DNA from: an uncultured Collinsella sp.
GTDB taxonomy: Bacteria > Actinomycetota > Coriobacteriia > Coriobacteriales > Coriobacteriaceae
Assembly (NCBI GenBank): GCA_934646965.1
Contig: CAKUEZ010000018.1
Location: forward strand, 1-27,223
Length of the DNA stretch: 27,223 nucleotides
Direction: 5' to 3'
A program made the position numbers and the translations under genes. Below are positions 15,291 through 23,140 of the stretch, in pieces; position 1 is the first letter of the stretch; the number at the start of each line of letters is the position of its first letter. The notes beneath the pieces are model-generated. The model made no database searches. It worked only from the letters and a program-made list of their open reading frames with translations, and was not told the origin of the DNA.

Positions 15291-15319
15291 ACAAAAAAGC
15301 TCCCATTGCCGGGAGCTTT
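15291..15319 (-). terminator. Terminator of tRNA-Ser(CGA)
   Basis: The 9-bp perfect stem AAAGCTCCC / GGGAGCTTT (15296-15304, 15311-15319) has a 6-nt loop. Read on the minus strand, it ends in a run of T. It lies 12 nt beyond the tRNA 3' end. Confidence 0.85.
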
Positions 15320-15330
15320 CTCAACCAAAA

Positions 15331-15421
15331 TGGCGGAGGAGGAGGGATTCGAACCCTCGTGACCTTATACAGGCCAAACGGTTTTCGAGACCGCCGCATT
15401 CAACCACTCTGCCACCCCTCC
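15331..15421 (-). tRNA. tRNA-Ser (CGA)
   Basis: This is a 91-nt class II tRNA with long variable arm and encoded CCA. The acceptor GGAGGGG pairs with CTCCTCC with one G-U. The anticodon loop CTCGAAA gives anticodon CGA at 15385-15387 (codon UCG). The T-arm GAGGGTTCGAATCCCTC is perfect. It lies 48 nt downstream of tRNA-Ser(GGA) on the same strand. Confidence 0.96.
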
Positions 15422-15436
15422 GCGTGGGGTAAAAAC

Positions 15437-15460
15437 AAAGCAGGCTCGAAGGCCTGCTTT
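15437..15460 (-). terminator. Terminator of tRNA-Ser(GGA)
   Basis: The stem AAAGCAGGC / GCCTGCTTT (15437-15445, 15452-15460) has a 6-nt loop. On the minus strand it is followed by TGTTTTTA. It separates the two tRNA-Ser genes. Confidence 0.85.
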
Positions 15461-15469
15461 GGAATTAAC

Positions 15470-15560
15470 TGGCGGAGAGTCAGGGATTTGAACCCTGGAG
15501 ACGCTTTTGACGCCTACACGATTTCCAATCGTGCTCCTTCGGCCACTCGGACAACTCTCC
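15470..15560 (-). tRNA. tRNA-Ser (GGA)
   Basis: This is a 91-nt class II tRNA with encoded CCA. The acceptor GGAGAGT pairs with ACTCTCC. The anticodon stem CACGA / TCGTG encloses TTGGAAA, giving anticodon GGA at 15524-15526 (codons UCC/UCU). The variable arm is long and the T-arm is CAGGGTTCAAATCCCTG. Confidence 0.96.
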
Positions 15561-15576
15561 GTTAAATGCGAAAGTC

Positions 15577-15604
15577 AGTATACACGAGGAATCGCAAAGT
15601 GCAA
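15577..15604 (-). promoter_or_regulatory. Promoter of tRNA-Ser(GGA)
   Basis: On the minus strand, TTGCAC (15604-15599) and TATACT (15582-15577) are 16 bp apart. The tRNA 5' end lies 16 bases after the -10 box. Confidence 0.7.
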
Positions 15605-15964
15605 ACAGAAAAGTTGGCATTTTTTAAAACGCTTGGCTTCGCTTGGCGCTGCAGTGGAGTTTGGGGTGCCAAGAAACGGCTTCCGACCAGCATGGTTGAT
15701 CAACTCAATTGTTCAAAAGAGGTATTCATAATCGACTTGGCAGCGAATTTAAAAATCTTTGAGCGATGTTGTGGACCACTGGTATGCATTTCGCGACCAC
15801 AACCTTGCACTCTCTGACCTGCGGCTTAACCCAGTTTGTCCCCGCGTCACCGTATCCTACCCACAGATCCGTCAAGCTTTTGGTCAGCATTTGGTTGGAA
15901 TGCGCATGAAGTGCTGTGCAAGCATGGACATATGTGGAGGTCATGAGGTTGTAGCTGCATATTC
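15605..15964. other. Intergenic stretch without a recognisable gene
   Basis: These 360 bases are A+T-richer than the flanking genes. The open frames in them encode nothing I recognise, and an in-frame extension of rpsF to 15759 has no ribosome site. It is best read as spacer between the tRNA promoter and the rpsF promoter. Confidence 0.45.
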
Positions 15965-15993
15965 TTGCGGCCTGGGAGGTTGGAAGATATTAT
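15965..15993 (+). promoter_or_regulatory. Probable rpsF operon promoter
   Basis: TTGCGG (15965-15970) and TATTAT (15988-15993) are 17 bp apart. The -10 matches 5/6 and the -35 matches 3/6. A start near 16000 would give a leader of about 65 nt containing the hairpin at 16011-16037. Confidence 0.5.
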
Positions 15994-16010
15994 TACCAAG
16001 TCTTTTCCTG

Positions 16011-16037
16011 CTTCAGGCGCACCTTCACGACCTGAAG
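16011..16037 (+). promoter_or_regulatory. rpsF leader hairpin, possible S6:S18 regulatory element
   Basis: The 7-bp stem CTTCAGG / CCTGAAG encloses a 13-nt loop rich in A and C. It ends 13 nt before the rpsF ribosome site. Many bacteria control rpsF-rpsR through an S6:S18 complex binding such a leader. Position and size fit; I could not confirm the conserved loop bases. Confidence 0.4.
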
Positions 16038-16064
16038 CCACATTTGCCCAGAGGAGGTGACAAT

Positions 16065-16358
16065 ATGAAGGCTTATGAACTGCTGTTCTTTGTTGACCCG
16101 TCGCTCGACCCCGAGACTCGTCTCGCTGTTATGAAGCGTATCGATACCACGATCGCTGAGGGCGCTGGCAAGGTCGACTCCGTTGACGAGTGGGGCAAGC
16201 GCAAGCTCGCCTACGAGATCAACGACCTCACCGATGGTGACTACACCCTCATCAACTTCCACGCAGATCCTACCCAGATCGCCGAGCTTGATCGCGTCCT
16301 GCGCATCACCGACGCTGTGGTCCGCCACATGATCGTCCGTCGCGACGACCAGGAGTAA
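16065..16358 (+). CDS. rpsF: 30S ribosomal protein S6
   Basis: This 97-residue S6 opens with the family start KAYELLFFVDPSL. It carries the motif EWGKRKLAYEINDLTDGDY around residues 42-60 and the conserved LNF-like strand (LINFHAD), and ends VRHMIVRRDDQE. S6 pairs with S18 on the platform of the small subunit. ATG 16065 is set by the very strong ribosome site AGGAGGTGA (16052-16060). It is first in the classical rpsF-ssb-rpsR-rplI operon, 48 nt before ssb. Confidence 0.97.
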   Translation: MKAYELLFFVDPSLDPETRLAVMKRIDTTIAEGAGKVDSVDEWGKRKLAYEINDLTDGDYTLINFHADPTQIAELDRVLRITDAVVRHMIVRRDDQE

Positions 16359-16406
16359 GACTGTCGTTTTGGACTGGGCTTGTGCCCCAAGAGGAAGTAG
16401 TGAGTT

Positions 16407-16862
16407 ATGAGCATCAATCGAGTGAACATCACCGGTAACCTCACGCGTGATCCCGAGCTGCGCGCCACCGCCGGCGGAACCCAGGTTCTGTCCTTTGGCG
16501 TCGCCGTGAACGATCGTCGCCGCAACCCGCAGACGGGCGAGTGGGAGGACTATCCCAACTTTGTCGACTGCACCATGTTCGGCACCCGCGCCGAGGCCGT
16601 GAGCCGTTTCCTGGCAAAGGGAAACAAGGTCGCGATCGAGGGCAAGCTGCGCTACAGCTCTTGGGAGCGCGACGGCCAGCGCCGGAGCAAGCTTGAGGTC
16701 ATCGTCGATGAGATCGAGTTTATGAGCTCCCGTGGTGGCCAGGGTGGCTACGACCAGGGCGGTTACGCCCCCGCAGCCCCTGCAGTGCCCGCACCGCGTC
16801 CTGCCGCACCGGTGGCCACGCCGCCTGCGGTCGACGTCTACGATGAGGACATCCCGTTCTAA
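16407..16862 (+). CDS. ssb: Single-stranded DNA-binding protein SSB
   Basis: This 151-residue SSB has an N-terminal OB-fold (about 1-110) with the signatures NRVNITGNLTRDPELR and GNKVAIEGKLRYSSWERDG. A Gly/Pro/Ala-rich flexible linker follows (about 111-143). The conserved acidic tip DEDIPF binds partners such as PriA and RecO. Its place between rpsF and rpsR marks it as the housekeeping SSB that coats ssDNA in replication and repair. AGAGGAAG lies upstream of ATG 16407 at a rather long spacing. Confidence 0.97.
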   Translation: MSINRVNITGNLTRDPELRATAGGTQVLSFGVAVNDRRRNPQTGEWEDYPNFVDCTMFGTRAEAVSRFLAKGNKVAIEGKLRYSSWERDGQRRSKLEVIVDEIEFMSSRGGQGGYDQGGYAPAAPAVPAPRPAAPVATPPAVDVYDEDIPF

Positions 16863-16934
16863 GGGTTGTTCACCTATTTTTGAGTGAGAGGCGGCTTCGG
16901 CTCGCCGAAGTTGCCAAATGAAAGGTATTTTGAC

Positions 16935-17201
16935 ATGGCTAATGATTATTCTGCACGTCAGCCGCGTCGTAAGTACTGCCAGTTCTGCAAGGAGAACACT
17001 GAGTTCATCGACTATAAGGACACTCAGCTTCTCCGTAAGTACATGACCGACCGTGGCAAGATCAAGCCCCGTCGTGTCACTGGCGCTTGCACGCAGCATC
17101 AGCATGACATCGCCAACGCCATCAAGCGCGCCCGCGAGATGGCTCTCCTGCCGTACACCGTCCCCGTGGTTTCCTCTCGTGGCAACCGCGACCGCGGCTA
17201 A
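16935..17201 (+). CDS. rpsR: 30S ribosomal protein S18, zinc-binding type
   Basis: This 88-residue S18 has the core [23 protein letters not shown] and the tail [11 protein letters not shown]. It keeps C15-x-x-C18 and C52-x-x-H55, the zinc-ribbon (C+) form of S18 that many bacteria have lost or duplicated. It forms a heterodimer with S6. ATG 16935 follows AAAGG (16921-16925). An in-frame start at 16884 would add 17 residues not found in the family. It lies third in the operon, 15 nt before rplI. Confidence 0.97.
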   Translation: MANDYSARQPRRKYCQFCKENTEFIDYKDTQLLRKYMTDRGKIKPRRVTGACTQHQHDIANAIKRAREMALLPYTVPVVSSRGNRDRG

Positions 17202-17216
17202 GAAGGGAGACGCATC

Positions 17217-17756
17217 ATGAAGGTTATTCTTCTCGATGAGATCAAGGGCAAGGGCGGCGAGGGTGACGTCGTAGAGGTCGCTCAGGGTTACGCTGAGAAC
17301 TTCCTGTTCCCCAAGAAGCTCGCTGTTGCCGCCACCAAGGGCAACCTCAAGCAGCTTGACGAGCGCCGCAACAACATCGCCAAGCGCGAGGCCGTCCGTC
17401 TGGCTACCGCCAACGAGACCAAGGCTGCCTTCGAGGGCAAGACGGTCACCGTTGACGTCAAGGTCGGCGACGAGGGCATCCTCTTTGGCTCCGTTACCGC
17501 CGCTATGATCGCTGACGCCATCAAGGCTCAGCTCGGTATGGACATCGACCGCAAGCGCGTCGAGCTCGGTAAGCCCATCAAGGTTGCCGGTGCCCACACC
17601 GTCGCCATCTCGCTGTACCGCGAGATCAAGGCCGAGGTTGTCGTTCTCGTCGGCGTTACCGCCGAGGAGCTCGCTGCCGAGGCTGAGGTCGAGGAGGCCG
17701 CTGAGGTCGCCGAGGCCGAGACCGCCGAGGTCGAGACTGAGGCTGCTGCCGAGTAG
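17217..17756 (+). CDS. rplI: 50S ribosomal protein L9 with acidic C-terminal tail
   Basis: This 179-residue L9 has the N-terminal domain signature G-K-G-G-E-G-D-V-V-E-V-A-x-G-Y-A-x-N-F-L-F-P around residues 11-32. The central helix and C-terminal domain (GILFGSVTAAMIADAI, then the YREIKAEVVVLV strand) follow. L9 binds 23S rRNA near the L1 stalk and limits frameshifting. The family is about 148-150 residues. Here an extra Glu/Ala-rich tail of about 28 residues (EAEVEEAAEVAEAE) follows, an extension I take to be lineage-specific. AAGGGAG lies just before ATG 17217. It ends the operon at a strong terminator. Confidence 0.97.
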   Translation: MKVILLDEIKGKGGEGDVVEVAQGYAENFLFPKKLAVAATKGNLKQLDERRNNIAKREAVRLATANETKAAFEGKTVTVDVKVGDEGILFGSVTAAMIADAIKAQLGMDIDRKRVELGKPIKVAGAHTVAISLYREIKAEVVVLVGVTAEELAAEAEVEEAAEVAEAETAEVETEAAAE

Positions 17757-17790
17757 CATTTGCTGCAACGCAACAATCTTGTTCTAAGAA

Positions 17791-17820
17791 GGGCGCTCTG
17801 GGAAACCAGGGCGCCCTTTT
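17791..17820 (+). terminator. Terminator of the rpsF-rplI operon
   Basis: The 11-bp stem GGGCGCTCTGG / CCAGGGCGCCC (one G-U) with a GAAA tetraloop is followed by TTTTGCTTTTT. It lies 34 nt after the rplI stop. Confidence 0.92.
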
Positions 17821-17980
17821 GCTTTTTGGCGCGATGCGAGTGCCATAGGGGGCGTTACGGCGAGGTCCATTCATGGGACCGTTCATCCGTTTCATTCGGT
17901 GATGATTGCCGGGGCACAGTCCGTTTTTGGACTGCGGCTGATACTATGGATGCCCGCAAGCGATATGAATGAGGATGCTC

Positions 17981-19372
17981 ATGGCATATGACGAAAGGGA
18001 GGCGGGGCTGACGGTCGAGGACCGCGGTTCCAAGTTGGGTCTCCCTCAAAACCAAGACGCAGAGGCCAATGTACTGGCCGCCATGCTGCTGTCGCCCGAG
18101 GTGGTCGAAGAGGCCCAGGTCGAGCTGCAGCCCGATGACTTCTACCGGCCCATTCACAAGACCATCTATACCGCGATGGTCGATATGTACAACAGCCGCA
18201 TTCCCATCGACTCCATCTCGCTGATCGACTACCTGCGAAGCATCAACAAGCTCGATGCCGTGGGCGGCGAGGCGTACATTTTGGAGCTGATGGGCCAGAC
18301 CCTGTCGCTCGTGAACTGGCAGCACCATGCCGCCATCGTTCGCCGCGATTCGATGCTGCGCGAGCTGATCGGCGCCACCAACGAAATCAACGCGCTGGCC
18401 TATAACGCCCCCACCGACACCAAAGAGGTCGTGGAGCTCGCCGAGAGCAAGCTGCTCAAGGTTACAGCGCGCGAGGTCAAGTCGAGCTACAAGACGCTGA
18501 CCGAGTTTATGGTCGAGGCCTATAACGAGGCCGAGGAAGTGTGTCAGGCCGGCGGCCAGGCTGCGGGCGTGCCCACGGGCTTCCCGTCGCTCGACCGCAT
18601 GCTCATGGGTTTCCGTGAGGGCCAGCTCATCATCATTGGCGCCCGCCCTGCCGTGGGTAAGACGTCGTTCGCCCTGAACCTGGCGCTCAATGCCGCCGCT
18701 GCGGGCTATACGGTCGGCTTCTTCTCGCTGGAGATGTCGGGCAAGGAAATTGCCCAGCGCCTGATTTGCGCCTATGCCATGATCTCGATCAGCGACTTCC
18801 GCATGGGCCGTATTAGCCCCGAACAGTGGGCCAATATCAACGAGGCCACGCAGACCTTGTCTAAGCTCGATATTCTGATCGACGATACGCCCGGCACCAC
18901 GGTGACCGAGATTCGCGCCAAGAGTCGCCGCATGCTCCATAACAAGGAGAAGGCCATCATCATCCTGGACTACCTGCAGCTGGTGAGTCCTCCGCCGGGA
19001 CGTCGCTCCGAGAGCCGTACCGTCGAGGTTTCGGAGATGTCGCGTGGTCTGAAGATCATGGCCAAGGAGCTTAAGATTCCGCTGATCGCGCTGTCGCAGC
19101 TGTCACGTCAGGTCGAATCCCGTACCGGCAAGCGCCCGCAGCTTTCCGACCTGCGTGAATCGGGCTCCATCGAGCAGGACGCCGATATCGTTATGTTCTT
19201 GGACCGCTCTGCCGACGAGGCCGAGGCCTCGCGCGACGATCGACCCGACGAGGGCGTTACGCGTATCGTCGTGGCCAAGAACCGTTCGGGCCCGATCGGC
19301 GACGTCGACCTGATGTTCCTGCCGGCATCCACCAAGTTCTATGAGCTTGATGGGGCGCATACGGAGGAGTAG
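17981..19372 (+). CDS. dnaB: Replicative DNA helicase DnaB
   Basis: This 463-residue hexameric helicase unwinds DNA at the fork. The N-terminal primase-interaction domain (about 15-120) has the family start LPQNQDAEANVLAAMLLSPE. The RecA-like domain has Walker A GARPAVGKTS (K227), the EMSGKEIAQRL motif, Walker B IIILDYLQL (D330) and the arginine-finger region QLSRQVESR-x-x-KRPQLSDLRESGSIEQDAD, given here in parts. There is no intein. ATG 17981 is preferred over ATG 17969, since GAGGA (17971-17975) then lies at 5 nt. It lies between rplI and purA, a common actinobacterial and Gram-positive arrangement near the replication region. Confidence 0.96.
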   Translation: MAYDEREAGLTVEDRGSKLGLPQNQDAEANVLAAMLLSPEVVEEAQVELQPDDFYRPIHKTIYTAMVDMYNSRIPIDSISLIDYLRSINKLDAVGGEAYILELMGQTLSLVNWQHHAAIVRRDSMLRELIGATNEINALAYNAPTDTKEVVELAESKLLKVTAREVKSSYKTLTEFMVEAYNEAEEVCQAGGQAAGVPTGFPSLDRMLMGFREGQLIIIGARPAVGKTSFALNLALNAAAAGYTVGFFSLEMSGKEIAQRLICAYAMISISDFRMGRISPEQWANINEATQTLSKLDILIDDTPGTTVTEIRAKSRRMLHNKEKAIIILDYLQLVSPPPGRRSESRTVEVSEMSRGLKIMAKELKIPLIALSQLSRQVESRTGKRPQLSDLRESGSIEQDADIVMFLDRSADEAEASRDDRPDEGVTRIVVAKNRSGPIGDVDLMFLPASTKFYELDGAHTEE

Positions 19373-19456
19373 GACAGGCGCCCGTTGCACGGGTATACTG
19401 GGAATGTTTTGTGCTTCTGCGCGCCATTGTGGCGCACAGACAGTCCATGAATGTAA

Positions 19457-20752
<1,296 letters not shown>

Positions 20753-20774
20753 TCGGGACTATTTGGTTATTGCG

Positions 20775-20816
20775 ATATACCCCTTTGCAGCCCAGGCGGG
20801 CGGCCGAGGGGTATAT
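20775..20816 (+). terminator. Inverted repeat between purA and purD
   Basis: Perfect 10-bp arms ATATACCCCT / AGGGGTATAT (20775-20784, 20807-20816) enclose a 22-nt G+C-rich centre and are followed by TTGCTTGC. It may be a weak terminator, an attenuator or an operator between two purine genes. Confidence 0.45.
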
Positions 20817-20870
20817 TTGCTTGCAAAGGGCTCGCGCGGAGCGGGCTATTCATCCATAGAGGAGGCACCC

Positions 20871-22175
20871 TTGAAGGCGGACACTCAAACCATCGACATC
20901 CTGTTGTTGGGCAGCGGCGGCCGTGAGCATGCTTTGGCAGCTAAGCTCGCAGCATCACCGCGCGCCGGCAAGCTCTACATCGCGCCGGGCAACGGCGGCA
21001 CCGCGAGCTGCGGCGAGAACGTGGTTCTCGACGATTGCGATCCTGCAGCCGTGGCGGCGTTTGCCCAGAGCCACGGATGCGGACTTGTGGTGATCGGCCC
21101 CGAGGCTCCGCTCGTGGCGGGCGTGGCCGACGCCGTGCGCGCGGCCGGTATTCCGTGCTTTGGCCCGGGTGCCGAGGGCGCCCAGATGGAGGGCTCCAAG
21201 CTGTTCTCTAAGCAGCTCATGGAGCGTGCCGGCATCCCGACGGCAGCCTATGGTTCGTTTACCGACGAGGCTTCGGCTCTCGCCTACGTGCGCGAGCAGG
21301 GCGCTCCGCTGGTCGTGAAGGCCGACGGTCTTGCCGCGGGCAAGGGTGTTATCGTGGCGACCGAGCTCGAGCAGGCCGAGGAGGCCGTGCGCGAGTGCTT
21401 TGGCGGCACCTTTGGCGACGCCGGCAACACCGTGGTTATCGAGGAGATGCTCGTTGGCCCCGAGTGCTCGCTGCTGGCCTTTACCGACGGCAAGACCGTG
21501 CGTCCCATGGCCACCTCGCAGGACCACAAGCGTGCGCTCGAGGGCGATAAGGGCCCCAACACGGGCGGCATGGGCGTCTACAGCCCGGTGCCTATCGTGA
21601 CCGACGAAGAGCACGCCACGATGGTGAAGGTCATGGAGCAGACCGTGGCCGAGCTCGCTGCCGAGGGCATCGACTACCGCGGCTGCCTGTATGGCGGCTT
21701 TATGCTCACGCCCAATGGTCCCAAGGTGCTGGAGTTCAATGCTCGCTTTGGCGATCCCGAGACGCAGGTCGTGCTGCCGCGCCTTAAGAACGACCTGGTC
21801 GAGGTCATGCTCGCCTGCGCCAACTGCGAGCTCGATCAGATCGAGCTCGACTGGCGTGACGAGTGGGCCGTGGCCGTTGTCCTGACGAGCGCGGGCTATC
21901 CCGGCAGCTACGAGAAGGGCAAGGTCATCACCGGTATCGACGACGCCGAGGCCATGGAGAACGTGACCGTGTACCACGCCGGCACCGCCGTGGTGGATGG
22001 CCAGCTCGTGACCAACGGCGGCCGTGTGCTTGCCGTGACCGCGCTGGGCGATACATTCGAGAACGCTCGCAACCTTGCCTACGAGGCCTGCGAGAAGATT
22101 GATTTTGAGGGCAAGACCCTGCGTCACGACATTGGCCTGCGCGCGCTGCGCGGCCGCGACGCCTGGGATGCCTAA
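20871..22175 (+). CDS. purD: Phosphoribosylamine-glycine ligase (GAR synthetase)
   Basis: This 434-residue ATP-grasp enzyme joins phosphoribosylamine and glycine in purine synthesis. It opens ILLLGSGGREHALA. Other motifs are PGNGGTA, the ATP-grasp segment VVKADGLAAGKGV, QDHKRALEGDKGPNTGGMG and the metal-binding LEFNARFGDPETQ. The start is probably TTG 20871, because GGAGG (20861-20865) lies 5 nt upstream and the conserved fold begins eight codons later. Earlier in-frame starts would lie inside purA. The NUDIX gene follows 21 nt later, likely in the same transcript. Confidence 0.96.
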   Translation: MKADTQTIDILLLGSGGREHALAAKLAASPRAGKLYIAPGNGGTASCGENVVLDDCDPAAVAAFAQSHGCGLVVIGPEAPLVAGVADAVRAAGIPCFGPGAEGAQMEGSKLFSKQLMERAGIPTAAYGSFTDEASALAYVREQGAPLVVKADGLAAGKGVIVATELEQAEEAVRECFGGTFGDAGNTVVIEEMLVGPECSLLAFTDGKTVRPMATSQDHKRALEGDKGPNTGGMGVYSPVPIVTDEEHATMVKVMEQTVAELAAEGIDYRGCLYGGFMLTPNGPKVLEFNARFGDPETQVVLPRLKNDLVEVMLACANCELDQIELDWRDEWAVAVVLTSAGYPGSYEKGKVITGIDDAEAMENVTVYHAGTAVVDGQLVTNGGRVLAVTALGDTFENARNLAYEACEKIDFEGKTLRHDIGLRALRGRDAWDA

Positions 22176-22196
22176 AATCCGAGAGGAATGAGACGG

Positions 22197-22892
22197 ATGG
22201 ACGATAAGAACGAAGAGCTCGTGGACGCGCAGATCGTCGAAGAGGACAGCCGCATGTATGGGCACGCCGATGGCGAGCCTGGCGGCGAGGTCACTGACGA
22301 GCCGGCGCTGGTGCTGGGCGATGACGACCCGCACGATGCCGAGCTGCACGAGAAGATTCTTTCGGAGGAGTGCGCCTGGAAGGGCAAGATCCTCGACGTC
22401 CACCGTCTTGAGGTTGAGCTGCCCAACGGCCACCGCAGCGCCCGCGATATCATTCGCCATCCTGGCGCGGCGGCCGTTGTGGCACTGACCGAGAGCGGCA
22501 AGATCGTGCTGGTACGTCAGTACCGCACCGCCATCGACCGTGTGACGGTTGAGATTCCCGCCGGCAAGCTCGACCCGGGCGAGGACCCGCTCGATTGCGC
22601 CAAGCGCGAGCTGCACGAGGAGACGGGCTTTAGGGCCGGTCGTATTCGCTTCTTGACGTCGATCGTCACGACCTGCGGCTTCTGCGACGAGATCATTCAC
22701 ATCTACCTGGCGACCAAGCTCGAGTTCGATGCACCCAACCCCGACGACGACGAGTTCGTCAACGTGGACTTGGTGCCGCTGCACGAGCTGATCGACGCCG
22801 TACTCGACGGCAAGATCGAAGACGCCAAGACCGTCGTAGGCGCCCTGGCTTGCGATAGCATCGCGCACCGACTTGGCGGAACTGAGCTCTAG
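22197..22892 (+). CDS. NUDIX hydrolase, ADP-ribose pyrophosphatase-like
   Basis: This is a 231-residue protein. The complete Nudix box lies at residues 123-145: G-x5-E, then R-E-L-x-E-E-x-G-F (AKRELHEETGF). The strand before it, IVLVRQYRTAIDRVTVEIPAGKLD, is typical of ADP-ribose pyrophosphatases, which split ADP-ribose to AMP and ribose-5-phosphate. The N-terminal 60 residues are strongly acidic and not part of the fold. ATG 22197 is preferred: AGAGGA (22182-22187) then lies at 9 nt, whereas ATG 22188 would leave no gap. Co-transcription with purD is likely. A perfect hairpin starts one base after the stop. Confidence 0.9.
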   Translation: MDDKNEELVDAQIVEEDSRMYGHADGEPGGEVTDEPALVLGDDDPHDAELHEKILSEECAWKGKILDVHRLEVELPNGHRSARDIIRHPGAAAVVALTESGKIVLVRQYRTAIDRVTVEIPAGKLDPGEDPLDCAKRELHEETGFRAGRIRFLTSIVTTCGFCDEIIHIYLATKLEFDAPNPDDDEFVNVDLVPLHELIDAVLDGKIEDAKTVVGALACDSIAHRLGGTEL

Positions 22893-23060
22893 GTTACGCG
22901 GTTTTACCAAACCGCGTAACGAGTCGACGCTGCAAACGCCCCTAAGCGGCAATCTGCCTTTCAATCGTCGCTCGCGTACCGAAGTACGCGTCGCTCCTCT
23001 TTCAAGGCACCTTGTTCGCTTAGGGACGTTTTCGCTGACGCCGCCAGAACATCGGCGTTA
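22893..23060. repeat. Cluster of palindromes between the NUDIX and ABC genes
   Basis: A 12-bp perfect hairpin GTTACGCGGTTT / AAACCGCGTAAC (22893-22904, 22909-22920; 4-nt loop) starts at once after the NUDIX stop. A 98-bp imperfect palindrome follows (22934-23031). Its outer arms AAACGCCCCTAAGCG / CGCTTAGGGACGTTT have one mismatch, and its innermost stem CGCGTAC / GTACGCG has loop CGAA. A third stem ACGCCG / CGGCGT lies at 23038-23043 and 23053-23058. There is no gene in 22893-23140. Confidence 0.65.
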
Positions 23061-23140
23061 TGCTTGTTGGGCTTTTATCCCTTTCAGCTCGAACGGTTCA
23101 ACCGGATTTCTCACGCTATTTATTTATCCCCGAGGACTGC

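Noticed and set aside
15242..15421. Simple attL/attR pair of an integrated element at tRNA-Ser
   Set aside because: The two copies are inverted, not direct, and only 62 bp of terminator DNA lies between them. No integrase is present.
20955..22964. 669-codon minus-strand open frame
   Set aside because: It is antisense of purD and the NUDIX gene with the same compositional signature and no motif.
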